From Niastella vici (GTDB lineage: Bacteria; Bacteroidota; Bacteroidia; Chitinophagales; Chitinophagaceae): a stretch of 64,000 bases of DNA. The stretch lies in contig NZ_LVYD01000041.1 in the NCBI RefSeq assembly GCF_002077945.1, positions 124,001-188,000 of the forward strand. Direction: 5' to 3'. The position numbers and the translations under genes were made by a program. Shown one piece after another: positions 16,400 to 24,003 of the stretch (the first letter of the stretch is position 1; every line of letters begins with the position of its first letter). The notes under the pieces are model-generated. The model was not told where the DNA came from. It did no database searches and saw only the letters and a list, made by a program, of their open reading frames with translations.

Positions 16400-17071
16400 T
16401 TATCTACCATTAATTTTCACCCTGCACATCAAATTCTGCACACTGGTTGCATGCCACTGGGCACCTGCTCTAAATGTTGGTACATTCCGCTTGTTCAATT
16501 CAGTGGCAATGGCCCGCACAGAAGTAATGCCTTCGGTAGCGAATGCTTTGATAACAGGCAGCACTGTTTTTGCGAAAGCATCCGCATCCCGTTTGTTCTT
16601 TTTGGCTAGTTTCTTCCCATGTTTACCTAGCTTCTTGCCCTTCTGTTTTGCTGCTTGTAATGCAGCTCTCGTATTCTCGCCAATGGTACGACGCTGTTCT
16701 TCCGCTACAGCAGCCAATATATGAATTGTAAAACGGTTGGCATGCGGGTTATCAGTCACAACAATATCCACCGACAGCTTCACGTTATGCGCTACTTCCT
16801 CCACATCTCGCCCCAGTCTATCAAGCCGAGCCACAATCAGTGTTGCCTTTAGCGCCATGCAAGTGGCAAGTGCTTCCTGAAGCCCAGGCCGATGTTTGCG
16901 GGTTGATTTCACTTCCTGTATTTCATGTAGTAAGGCATAGCCGTTGGCAGCACAATAGGCGGCAATAGCTGCCTGTTGGGCATCTAATCCTAAATGGCTC
17001 CGCCCCTGGCGTTTGGTGGATACGCGGTAATACGCTATGGCTAATCTCATGGTGGTTGGGTGGCGGTTCAT
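16400..17071 (-). CDS. Small serine recombinase (resolvase/invertase family)
   Basis: A 223-residue resolvase-family protein: AYYRVST with nucleophile Ser18 (Ser11 from the internal start at 17050), LDAQQAAIAAYC, LIVARLDRLGRDVEEV, and AAVAEEQRRTIGENTRAAL for the E helix. A Lys-rich linker (about 145-165) precedes a C-terminal HTH (TSVRAIATELNKRNVP). Start ambiguous between 17071 and 17050. Res-like palindromes lie directly upstream (17078-17216). GC content is higher than in neighbouring genes, suggesting a separate origin. Confidence 0.88.
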   Translation of the reverse strand: MNRHPTTMRLAIAYYRVSTKRQGRSHLGLDAQQAAIAAYCAANGYALLHEIQEVKSTRKHRPGLQEALATCMALKATLIVARLDRLGRDVEEVAHNVKLSVDIVVTDNPHANRFTIHILAAVAEEQRRTIGENTRAALQAAKQKGKKLGKHGKKLAKKNKRDADAFAKTVLPVIKAFATEGITSVRAIATELNKRNVPTFRAGAQWHATSVQNLMCRVKINGR

Positions 17072-17077
17072 ACAAGA

Positions 17078-17216
17078 GTATACGAACGTTTATTTTTGCA
17101 CAGTGGGCGGAAAAAAGCAATTTATTGATTGTCGTCAACCCGCGCCAGCATTGAGATTTCTATTTTATTCAACCAAACAAAACCGTGTACTTCGTACAAC
17201 AGTATACGTTCGTATA
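17078..17216. promoter_or_regulatory. Res-like palindromic sites upstream of the resolvase
   Basis: TATACGTTCGTATA (17203-17216) is an inverted repeat with 6-bp arms and a 2-bp centre, the geometry of serine-recombinase crossover sites. A related half-degenerate copy, GTATACGAACGTT, lies at 17078-17090, and GTACTTCGTAC at 17187-17197 is also symmetrical. Three spaced sites next to a resolvase gene resemble a res region. Confidence 0.5.
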
Positions 17217-17240
17217 TAGTTGTACAAATATTTCTCCTCT

Positions 17241-17248
17241 TATATTTG
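17241..17248 (+). promoter_or_regulatory. Candidate -7 box TATATTTG
   Basis: Matches the Bacteroidota TAnnTTTG -7 consensus. A weak -33 (GTTG, 17219-17222) is 18 bp upstream and overlaps the res-like palindrome. The gene starts 17 bp downstream, so the leader would be very short. Confidence 0.35.
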
Positions 17249-17264
17249 GAAAAATCATTAAACA

Positions 17265-17678
17265 ATGAGAAAAAAGTTATTCCTGGGCTCCATCGCCTTA
17301 CTTTCCTTTGCAATCGCAATTCTTGTTTTTGAGGTTAGTTGCAGCAAAAATGCCATTGCGCAAACAAACTCAATGCAACTCAACAAAATTGTGTATCTAT
17401 CAAAACACGGCACCGGCACCGAGATATGGATTGCCAATTATGATGGAAGCAATAAAACAAGGGTTAATTATTCATTGCCAACCGGTCTGATAGTTGACTA
17501 TGTCTATGGTGCAAAAATGTCACCCGATGGCAAAAAGCTCTTTTTTTCAGCGAGCATTGACGGGTTTGGAGAAACCGCCGATGGCATCTATTCTTGTAAC
17601 GTTGATGGCTCAAATGTTACAAAAATTATTACCGCGATCAACAGTACCGATTCTTTGCATATTGGAGGCGCATATTAA
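17265..17678 (+). pseudogene. Truncated TolB/PD40-type beta-propeller lipoprotein
   Basis: A 137-residue frame with a lipoprotein signal (LFLGSIALLSFAIAILVF then VSCSKN) and two propeller-blade repeats typical of the PD40 family: KHGTGTEIWIANYDGSNKTRV and AKMSPDGKKLFFSA...GIYSCNVDGSNVTKI. A full propeller protein of this type needs about 300 residues; here it stops in the third blade at 17678. The following 200 bp have no continuation, so the gene is 3'-truncated, probably by rearrangement. Confidence 0.65.
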
Positions 17679-17882
17679 CCTCCATTGGTATGTCGCAGAA
17701 GTTCCAGCAAGGAATTTACAAGATCATATTTTCCGAAGCAGTGAAAAAGGGGGATTATGTTCGCCGGAGGCAGTGCTTCGACCTATGGAAACCAGCAGGC
17801 GGTATGCAAGGTGTTTGATTTTGGCGTGCAGTACTTGTAGAAGCAGTACCGCCACTGTATTGATTACCAAAGCACGAAACTG

Positions 17883-18371
17883 ATGGAAAAGAAACTGACG
17901 AAGAAAAACGTTGTGCGTTGTGAGGATTCCCACAACGCACAACGTTTGATACTGTGGTTACCGTTTGCACCTCATCTGAAAGCTGAAATCTTATTCTTAA
18001 CAAAGGATCCAGGGAGCGTTCATTTGGTTGATGGGCAACCTGGGCTCCTGGTCAGAACTGCACGATATAAACATATCGGCCTAATTCATGGATATATCCC
18101 GGTACTAGATGATCGATATAGTCCGGTGTATATGAAAGGGGACTGGATTGGAGTAAGGCGATTACCCAACCCTCACCTTATCAATTACGGATTGGAATAT
18201 CTTGCTTTCAACCAAGATAACAAAGGGCTACTGTGCAAACTAATGCCGCATAAAGAGAAGGAAAAAGTATTGTTGCAATTTCATAATGGATGGTACCGCC
18301 CCCAAGTTTGGAAGAGAGAGCAGATTCAAGCGCTGTTTACAATTGAGATACTTGTACCCAAACTTCCATAA
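17883..18371 (+). CDS. S24/LexA-like C-terminal domain protein without a helix-turn-helix
   Basis: Residues about 75-160 follow the S24 peptidase-like pattern: YSPVYMKGDWIGVRRL (Ser and GDW region), INYGLEYLAFN, LLCKLM (Lys position), KVLLQFHNGWYRPQ, IQALFTIEIL. Such domains are usually joined to an N-terminal HTH. Here the N-terminal 30 residues are encoded across a perfect 17-bp inverted repeat and no HTH is present, so the gene has probably lost its 5' part. Start at the ATG at 17883 is uncertain. Confidence 0.45.
   Translation: MEKKLTKKNVVRCEDSHNAQRLILWLPFAPHLKAEILFLTKDPGSVHLVDGQPGLLVRTARYKHIGLIHGYIPVLDDRYSPVYMKGDWIGVRRLPNPHLINYGLEYLAFNQDNKGLLCKLMPHKEKEKVLLQFHNGWYRPQVWKREQIQALFTIEILVPKLP
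17906..17947. repeat. Perfect 17-bp inverted repeat
   Basis: Arms 17906-17922 and 17931-17947 (core GTTGTGCGTTGTG / CACAACGCACAAC) match perfectly with an 8-bp spacer. No T run follows, so it is not a standard terminator. It lies at the 5' end of the S24-like frame, near the apparent truncation. Confidence 0.75.
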
Positions 18372-18772
18372 TACAATTGAAACTCGTTGTTTACTACTGA
18401 ATGCAAATGCCCCTTATATTTAAAATAGGGGCATTTTATATTTGACGTTATCACAGAAACTGATAGGGTTATTCTATAAAACTTTTTGGGCATCAGCTTT
18501 TGTAACTATTTCAATCTTCCGTTGCGTCGCACACTTCTACACCTTCTTCTCTATTCATCTCATTTAATCTTGCCATAAAAGTAAACCACTAGAGAAAGAA
18601 AAGGGGAAACGCTAACCGATGAATAATACAACAGTTGTAAATAGTCCTTTCAAAAAGATATATTGTTATAAGGAAATACTAGCACGTATATCCCCACCTC
18701 ATAACCGTAGTTACTTTGTTTTTGGCAACAAAAACTGTCACCGTTTTGCCCAGTCATCAACACCTTAACTAT
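18372..18772. other. Intergenic stretch
   Basis: Holds the terminator at 18405-18436. The remaining 330 bases show no recognisable gene or promoter. Confidence 0.45.
18405..18440 (+). terminator. Rho-independent terminator
   Basis: Arms AAATGCCCCT (18405-18414) and AGGGGCATTT (18427-18436), perfect, followed by a T/A run; ends the S24-like gene. Confidence 0.75.
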
Positions 18773-19273
18773 ATGAGCCACAAATTCAAAGACTTCTCTC
18801 ATTGGTTTGCACAAAACGATTCTTTAATCCGGCATGAAGATTCAAGCTATGAGTTCATTCTGGTTGAAAGTGCTCTGTCCAACAAGGAAATAAGCAATAT
18901 CAAAACAGGGTCTTTTAAGTACTACATTTTCGTTAAAGACTTCATACCTTTTCTTTTCTTTCAATTCGGAAATTTGAAATTTGAGTTTACTGTTAATGCA
19001 TATGAACTGCACTTCGAGCAATCAGGATTATGGCTTGATCCTTCACGAAACAAGGCAACTTTTTTTATTTTAAAACCAGAGATACTTTCGATTGTGGCTG
19101 AGAGAGAAATCAGTTTTGATAGGGATTTTATGATCCGACTGGTCAGGTGTATGGATAATCAACTGAAACAATATAATTCAGAACAAAAGCTTAATCGGCG
19201 TATGAATAAAATCATAGATAACATAGGCCCAAAGAAAATGGTGAAAGAATCTAAAAAGTATTTGTGCGTATAA
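18773..19273 (+). CDS. Hypothetical protein, 166 aa
   Basis: A soluble protein. I start at the internal ATG at 18773 (MSHKFKDFSHWFAQND) rather than at 18716, because the upstream 19 residues look like read-through of intergenic sequence. The central part is rich in aromatic residues and beta-prone (YYIFVKDFIPFLFFQFGNLKFEF); the C-terminus is basic and helical. No family recognised. Confidence 0.5.
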   Translation: MSHKFKDFSHWFAQNDSLIRHEDSSYEFILVESALSNKEISNIKTGSFKYYIFVKDFIPFLFFQFGNLKFEFTVNAYELHFEQSGLWLDPSRNKATFFILKPEILSIVAEREISFDRDFMIRLVRCMDNQLKQYNSEQKLNRRMNKIIDNIGPKKMVKESKKYLCV

Positions 19274-19297
19274 AGAGGAAGTGCAAGTAAAAAAAGA

Positions 19298-19324
19298 AGC
19301 CTCTCACCCGGAGGGAAAGAGGCT
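19298..19324. terminator. Terminator-like hairpin
   Basis: AGCCTCT (19298-19304) pairs with AGAGGCT (19318-19324). A poly-A tract precedes it, so it reads as stem plus T run on the minus strand; it may also close the gene at 18773-19273. Confidence 0.6.
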
Positions 19325-19439
19325 GCACTAATCAAATACCATTAACCATTAAACCTTATCCTTGCCCACAAGTTACATAATGATTTTATATATATAAATT
19401 TCTGTATTCACATTTTGCTAACCGTCTATAGAAAGCTGG

Positions 19440-20060
19440 TATAAGCCATACTCACTTTCTCGTATCAGATACACAGTACCCAAGCCAGCCATCAGCAGTA
19501 CAAAGCCCAGCATCAGTACATACCATTAAGCGACAGAACAAAGCCAAACGCAGGTTAATAAGGTCTCGGCTCCGTATCGAAAGCAAAAACCATGACCAGC
19601 ACAACGCAAGACCAGCTAACGCCAGGGCGTTGCAGGACATGCGTTGCCGGATTGGAAATATTTCCACTCCGCAGGCTGCATGGAAAATTTCCAATCGCGG
19701 ACTGCTGGCATGGTTTGTTGCAGGTTTCGATACTCCGCCTCGGGCAGCTCCTGTGTCCTGCCGCAAAGCTCCATGCCTTCACTCTGTTCCGGCTACGGAG
19801 CATTGCGCAGTCCACCCGCTGCCAATATTTAGCGCGTCGCCCTGCAATGAGAAACTGTTTTGGCTAAGGATTATTCTGAGTTTCTCATTGTCTTGGGCGA
19901 CGCTTATGCGCCCCTGCGCGCCCCGCCCGCCTTTATTTATTAGCATAACCTTCGCTTCGCTACGGTTGTATAACAAGGCCGTCACGGCGGTTAGCAGTGT
20001 GCCCGCGCTTCGCGCTCCTGCACCCTGCAGTGGGCGGGGCGGGCGCAACGGGGCGCGGCA
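19440..20060. other. GC-rich, highly palindromic block without a convincing gene
   Basis: About 600 bp with much higher GC than its surroundings. Long imperfect inverted repeats are nested: GATTGGAAAT...TTTCCAATC arms around 19650-19700; a perfect 11-bp CAATGAGAAAC/GTTTCTCATTG pair inside a GCGTCGCC/GGGCGACGC pair (about 19830-19905); and C-rich/G-rich arms near 19905-19930 and 20030-20057. Open frames exist on both strands but have skewed composition and no family resemblance. It resembles a structured non-coding region of a conjugative element (for example a transfer origin) or structured RNA; this is inference. Confidence 0.5.
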
Positions 20061-20123
20061 AAGCCTGTAGTGCAATTCTCAACTGTTGGTTATAGCTCCT
20101 ATCTTCAGTGTTCGTCTATTGTC

Positions 20124-20276
20124 TTAAACGAACCTGGCTAAAACGCAAATACTAAATAAGCAAGCAACAATGGTAACGATAATAGCAGCCGTGGTAATCT
20201 TGCTGCATTTGATTTTAATAATACCTAAAATGCTCAATTCAAACTTTTCATTATTGTCATTTCTGCTATTTGACAT
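20124..20276 (-). CDS. Small single-pass membrane protein, 50 aa
   Basis: A short frame beginning MSNSRNDNNEKFEL and ending in one membrane helix (about residues 28-47). Its layout, including NDNxxExFxL before the helix, matches the 53-aa protein encoded on the other strand at 20917-21078, which supports both as members of one small membrane-protein family. Function unknown. Confidence 0.4.
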   Translation of the reverse strand: MSNSRNDNNEKFELSILGIIKIKCSKITTAAIIVTIVACLFSICVLARFV

Positions 20277-20657
20277 TAGTAAATGTTTAAAACATCAATA
20301 ATCAATGCGATGTTACGTGTCGCATTTTTTGCTGTTCCCCAATGAGCGAACCGAGCATTATTAACCCAGGGAAGTGGTCAACAGCCGAACATACAACTGT
20401 ATAATTCGCTCCGTAATGTTTGTGGATTTATTGATGGAAATTACTCTGATATGTACCTGTAACAGTACATGACCTTTACTCGCCTTGGCAAATAAAGATC
20501 TTTATCGTGTCTTTTGTTAAGGCACGCTTCGGACATACTTTGTGAGATGTATGTTTATTCCGAAGATTGGGATATTTTTACGTTTTTCTTAAAGAGTAAT
20601 TTCAATTGCAAGATAGTGTTTTCCCATGAATCAAAAAATCACCCATACCAGTGCACA

Positions 20658-20714
20658 CCTGCCGCCAGTGATTGGCAGAAGTACAATCAAGCTGCAGTAA
20701 CACTATTGGCGCAT
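20658..20714. repeat. Composite repeat copy R1 (core only)
   Basis: First of five copies of a repeat. The 57-bp core starts CCTGCCGCCAGTGAT (20658-20672) and ends GTAACACTATTGGCGCAT (20697-20714). The ends are imperfect inverted repeats of each other. The hairpin and terminator seen in R3 are missing here. No credible gene covers it. Confidence 0.75.
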
Positions 20715-20863
20715 CAAAGCTCCTTTTAGGCAACATTTACCTATTAAATATTTTCTAACAATTCGCAATTTTTATTAGAAATAATTTCAATTTCCCTTGT
20801 TTTAGGTTATTGAACATTTAGTATTTTTCATAATAGCCCTATAATCATAAATCTTTTTAATGT

Positions 20864-20871
20864 TATGTTTG
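20864..20871 (+). promoter_or_regulatory. Candidate -7 box TATGTTTG
   Basis: Matches TAnnTTTG 46 bp before the small membrane-protein gene at 20917; no good -33 box is visible. Confidence 0.3.
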
Positions 20872-20916
20872 TATCCGTTCCGGCAAGACATATTGGAGAA
20901 TATAAATGCGCCAACT

Positions 20917-21078
20917 ATGTTCAAATCAAAACAAATTCTAGATTCCAACGATAATAGGAGAGAAGATTTCAAACTAAAGGTTTGGTTCATGGAGATTTCC
21001 TGGGGCCGCCTTTCCATATTAAGCCTGGTGGCTCTCGTAATTATATTGATATTCGTATTGGTAATGGTCAAATTATAA
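20917..21078 (+). CDS. Small single-pass membrane protein, 53 aa
   Basis: Begins MFKSKQILDSNDNRREDF and ends with a long hydrophobic helix (LSILSLVALVIILIFVLVMV). I chose the ATG at 20917; an in-frame ATG at 20860 would add 19 unlike residues. It shares the NDNxxExFxL-then-helix layout with the 50-aa protein at 20124-20276 on the opposite strand. It is followed 18 bp later by the 82-aa gene. Confidence 0.42.
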   Translation: MFKSKQILDSNDNRREDFKLKVWFMEISWGRLSILSLVALVIILIFVLVMVKL

Positions 21079-21096
21079 TATTCTATAACTTAGGGT

Positions 21097-21345
21097 ATGA
21101 CGTTATATGAATTTAATGCCCTGAGTGAATCTGAGCAAACTGAAGCTCTGAAAGAAAATGGTGTTGAACTTACTACACGTAGTGATGGCGAGTCCACCGT
21201 AACCTTGTACCAAATAGATTCATTTTACGTGGAGGTGTATGCTCATAAGCTCGATAGGCGATACCGCAGCTTTCTCTATACAGATCCCCTGGAACCTTAC
21301 CTGGGTTCAATAGATATCACAGGGTTGTTTGATAAGGATAAATGA
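21097..21345 (+). CDS. Small hypothetical protein, 82 aa
   Basis: A soluble acidic protein (MTLYEFNALSESEQ ... GIDITGLFDKDK-like end) with a central LYQIDSFYVEVYAHKL. A fragment of a homologous gene, LYQIDSFYVAV, is found just right of repeat R2 at about 21756-21812, so this family has been duplicated and broken in this array. Converges with the gene at 21349, 3 bp apart. Confidence 0.6.
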   Translation: MTLYEFNALSESEQTEALKENGVELTTRSDGESTVTLYQIDSFYVEVYAHKLDRRYRSFLYTDPLEPYLGSIDITGLFDKDK

Positions 21346-21348
21346 TTT

Positions 21349-21621
21349 TCATTTAGTAGGTTTTGCTTCCACGTGGTTTTGAATAGCCTGGGCAATTAAC
21401 TCAATTGTATGAGTACTCAGGTCTTTTCCATCAATTTGCTTCCAGGCCGGCATTCTATGTTTCAATCCTTTTGCTCGCAGGATTGGCCGGTTTGATTCCA
21501 TAACAATATCACCATTGCGCGCGGTAATCTTGTACCGCTCCATGCGCTCATCAATATACAGCTGCTCAACTGTTAGCCGAATTGGCCTCTTGTGATATTC
21601 TATCTTGATTTGAAATGTCAT
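21349..21621 (-). CDS. Small hypothetical protein, 90 aa
   Basis: A basic, beta-prone protein (MTFQIKIEYHKRPIRLTVEQL, ERYKITARNGDIVMESNRPIL) ending in a short helix (THTIELIAQAIQNHV). No family recognised. It lies between the 82-aa gene and repeat R2. Confidence 0.55.
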   Translation of the reverse strand: MTFQIKIEYHKRPIRLTVEQLYIDERMERYKITARNGDIVMESNRPILRAKGLKHRMPAWKQIDGKDLSTHTIELIAQAIQNHVEAKPTK

Positions 21622-21671
21622 GTATTATAAACGCAATTTACACCTGAAAGAATTACCAGCACTAGGGCATG

Positions 21672-21763
21672 CCTGCCGCCAGTGATGGGGATATAACGAA
21701 GCCAGGCTGTAGTAACACTGTTGGCGCATACAAAGCCCAGGTGTAACACCAGGGCTTTGTATC
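21672..21763. repeat. Composite repeat copy R2 with a terminator-type hairpin
   Basis: Core 21672-21729 (58 bp) starts CCTGCCGCCAGTGAT and ends GTAACACTGTTGGCGCAT. Instead of the long hairpin of R3/R4 it runs directly into a hairpin with arms TACAAAGCCCAGGTG (21729-21743) and CACCAGGGCTTTGTA (21747-21761), one mismatch, which is the same terminator module as in R3 and R5. Confidence 0.8.
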
Positions 21764-21818
21764 AGATAGATTCATTTTACGTTGCAGTTGGTATCACATC
21801 GAACATAAGTAGATAAAG
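21756..21818 (+). pseudogene. Fragment of a gene related to the 82-aa protein
   Basis: Directly right of R2 the plus strand reads LYQIDSFYVAVGITSNISR-stop. The first nine residues equal the LYQIDSFYV of the 82-aa protein at 21097-21345, and the DNA is identical over ATAGATTCATTTTACGT. This is a broken copy joined to the repeat, a recombination scar. Confidence 0.65.
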
Positions 21819-22071
21819 GCTACCACAGTTTTTCCTCAATAAATCCCCTGCATACGCCGCTTACATTTGTTGGCCTTTTTATTCCTTTGGTTTTTATAAA
21901 TTCAATGCGGCACTTTCAGCCGGGATTAAACTTGCCTGACCAATACTTACTACTATTAAATTTAGTTTTATTTGTGACTGACAGGCCGAAAAGCTAAAAA
22001 AGTTATAAGTTATTGAATAACACAATATTATTTCATAATACAGTTATTTTTAAAGATTTTTTTGGAAATAT

Positions 22072-22102
22072 TTTGTTACTGTCAGTTAAAAATATAATTT
22101 TG
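22072..22102 (+). promoter_or_regulatory. Bacteroidota-type promoter of the retron-like operon
   Basis: TTTG (22072-22075), 19-bp spacer, TAATTTTG (22095-22102): a full match to the TTTG/TAnnTTTG consensus. Transcription would start near 22109, leaving an untranslated leader of about 515 nt before the first gene at 22627. Confidence 0.7.
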
Positions 22103-22108
22103 GGGTAC

Positions 22109-22600
22109 AATAGTTCTTTGACAAGTCGGCAGTGGCTGTAATTTCTTAAAGTGCTTAAATGCGCAATGAGACTCTTTCAATGAAAATTGACTGACGATCA
22201 TAGTTGATCCCACGCCCATTCCCCGCGCGCAAGCCGGCGAACATGCGTAAGGATTACGTCTATATCAATATAACAATGTGTATGAATTATGTATTGATAA
22301 ATGGAAATGAGAAGCAAGGAGCTTTATTGAACTGTATGGATATATTCTGCTTATCAACAATTGAATTACCAACACATTCTTTCCTACATACGGGTTATAT
22401 AATACCGGTATCAATGATATCTGCTTAAACCCGTATCCAACCACGTACTGTTGGTATTGATGGGAATATGGATTGGATATATTTTTTTGTTTGTGTTGAA
22501 AGAGTTGTTTTTTTATTGGACAGGAAAAATTAAGTGATTTTTATAGTGTTGAACCACGGCACATCATAGCCACTGCAATGGACAGGGCAGTAATTATGCT
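22109..22600 (+). ncRNA. Candidate retron non-coding RNA (msr-msd) region
   Basis: The leader lies where retron RNAs lie, upstream of the reverse transcriptase operon. GCAGTGGCT (22129-22137) is complementary to AGCCACTGC (22568-22576), near the two ends, like an a1/a2 pair. Inside are hairpins TATCAATA/TATTGATA (around 22263-22300) and ATACGGGTT/AACCCGTAT (22388-22396/22428-22436). A 9-bp match over 500 bases can occur by chance, and the interval is longer than usual retron RNAs, so the assignment is tentative. Confidence 0.35.
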
Positions 22601-22626
22601 GCTTTAACTTTAAAATTTTACTAGTT

Positions 22627-22881
22627 ATGTCCAAGTCGACAAAAGCCCTGATAAAGGGCATCAAAAAAATGTTAAAGAACCGTGGTTCATTGACGGTTAA
22701 AGAAGTGAAACTCTTAAGTGATGTCGTTGTTCATCTCGAAAGCCATGAGAAGCTGAACGGTGAACAAAAAGTACAGAATGGTGCACTGGTGGTGCAGTTG
22801 CTTTTAAGGTTCCTAACGGACCCGACTATTGGCGAAGGCCTTTCACACCTGGTGCACAGCTTGATTGATAAGCTTGTTTAA
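22627..22881 (+). CDS. Small helical protein of the retron-like operon, 84 aa
   Basis: A small basic-then-amphipathic helical protein (MSKSTKALIKGIKKMLKNRG ... LVVQLLLRFLTDPTIGEGLSHLVHSLIDKLV). No known domain or membrane segment is evident. It is the first gene after the long leader, 23 bp before the XRE gene, and likely part of the system. It might bind the nucleic acid or the effector; this is inference. Confidence 0.65.
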   Translation: MSKSTKALIKGIKKMLKNRGSLTVKEVKLLSDVVVHLESHEKLNGEQKVQNGALVVQLLLRFLTDPTIGEGLSHLVHSLIDKLV

Positions 22882-22904
22882 CCGTCCACTTAATTTCTAT
22901 TTTT

Positions 22905-23207
22905 ATGAACTTAGGTAATACCATATCGCAATTACGTGAACGGAAGGGAATGAATCAGGGGAAGTTTGCAGAAATCTTATCCATCACACAATCTTATTTA
23001 TCTCAGATCGAGAATAATAAGAGACTACCCAATATCGCTTTATTAGAAAAAATAGGCGAAGAGCTTTCAACACCACTCCCCTTCATTTTCTTTCTGGCCA
23101 TGGATGAAAAAGACGTTCCTGAAAACAAGCGCACCCACTTTAAGGTGCTTGAGCCGGTGATAAAAAAATTTATTGGTGAATTAATAGGCATAGAAAATGA
23201 AGATTGA
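22905..23207 (+). CDS. XRE-family regulator of the retron-like operon, 100 aa
   Basis: An N-terminal HTH_3 domain (about residues 4-60: ISQLRERKGMNQGKFAEILSITQSYLSQIENNKRLPNIALLEKIGEEL) and a short C-terminal helical tail. It overlaps the reverse transcriptase start by 11 bp, so the two are translationally coupled. It may autoregulate the operon or act as a toxin-controlling subunit. Confidence 0.85.
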   Translation: MNLGNTISQLRERKGMNQGKFAEILSITQSYLSQIENNKRLPNIALLEKIGEELSTPLPFIFFLAMDEKDVPENKRTHFKVLEPVIKKFIGELIGIENED

Positions 23208-24000
23208 ATCTTTATCCCACCTGGAAGGGGTTCTCGGGTATAAAACCCCGGAGATGTATGAAATATTAGAGCGCGGTGAAAAAAACCACTACCATTTCAA
23301 ATGGGAAAAGGGGATTGTCAAAGGAGAAATGGTATACAGGCAGTTTTCTCCCAGTAAGAAAAACCTCCGGGATCTGCAGAACAGAATGCAAACGCGCATT
23401 TTTCAAAAAATCGCACTGCCGGCTCATGTTCAGGGCTGTGTTACAGGCAGAGGCAATATTACAAATGCAAAATTGCACCAGGGTAACCTGTACAAATTTC
23501 ATACTGACCTGAAAAGCTACTTTGACTTTGTATCGAATAAAAAAGTATATGATGCTCTGCGCCAGCTGGGGTTTTCGCAAAAGGTTAGCCATTTATTGAC
23601 CCGGCTTACTACGTATAAAGGCCATTTACCCCAGGGCCCGCCTACCAGTCCTTTCCTGGCAAACATTGCAGGGCTTGAAATGGACGAAGCTATCCTGACA
23701 CTTTGCAGAGAACACGGCATTACCTATTCCAGATACGTTGATGACCTGTGCTTCTCGTCTCAAAGTGATTTCAAGGCGGGGGTGCCGACGATAATTGAAA
23801 TCATTGAAGCGCATGGTTTTTTCATCGGGTATAAAAAAACAAAATATAAACTCGGCAGGCTGGAAATCACCGGCGCTGATATCGGCCAAAATCTTTTAAG
23901 ACCTACAAAAAAGCAACTGGCAAAATACTGGGCTCCTGAAACGGCGGATTATACCCGAAAAGGTTTGGATATATATTTTGCTGGATTGAGAAAAAAATAA
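23197..24000 (+). CDS. Retron-type reverse transcriptase
   Basis: A compact 267-residue RT. Visible motifs in order: NAKLH (90-94, the retron NAxxH), TDLKSYF with catalytic Asp104, LPQGPPTSP (144-152), SRYVDDLCFS with Asp182/Asp183 (179-187), GYKKTKY (211-217) and EITGADIGQN around 223-232, corresponding to the retron VTG region. Length and lack of a maturase or integrase domain fit retrons rather than group II introns. It would use a structured RNA to make msDNA. The gene overlaps the XRE gene and is followed after 3 bp by the ExoVII-like gene. Confidence 0.85.
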   Translation: MKIESLSHLEGVLGYKTPEMYEILERGEKNHYHFKWEKGIVKGEMVYRQFSPSKKNLRDLQNRMQTRIFQKIALPAHVQGCVTGRGNITNAKLHQGNLYKFHTDLKSYFDFVSNKKVYDALRQLGFSQKVSHLLTRLTTYKGHLPQGPPTSPFLANIAGLEMDEAILTLCREHGITYSRYVDDLCFSSQSDFKAGVPTIIEIIEAHGFFIGYKKTKYKLGRLEITGADIGQNLLRPTKKQLAKYWAPETADYTRKGLDIYFAGLRKK

Positions 24001-24003
24001 AAA

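Noticed and set aside
17690-17818. 42-codon frame starting MSQKFQQGIYKIIFSEAV
   Set aside because: Natural-looking peptide but too short and without context; may be debris of the broken genes around it.
19452-20075. Several open frames of 60-146 codons on both strands in the GC-rich block
   Set aside because: They overlap each other on both strands, have skewed Cys/Arg/Pro/Ser content, run through long palindromes and resemble no family; long frames are expected by chance in GC-rich DNA.
20514-20729. 71-codon frame over repeat R1
   Set aside because: It translates the repeat core and adjacent intergenic DNA; other repeat copies have no equivalent frame.
22204-22428. 74-codon frame in the leader of the retron-like operon
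   Set aside because: No family resemblance, unnatural composition, and it lies across a hairpin; more likely non-coding.
23197-24000. Group II intron maturase
   Set aside because: No maturase (X) or endonuclease domain, only 267 residues, and retron-type NAxxH and xTG motifs are present.
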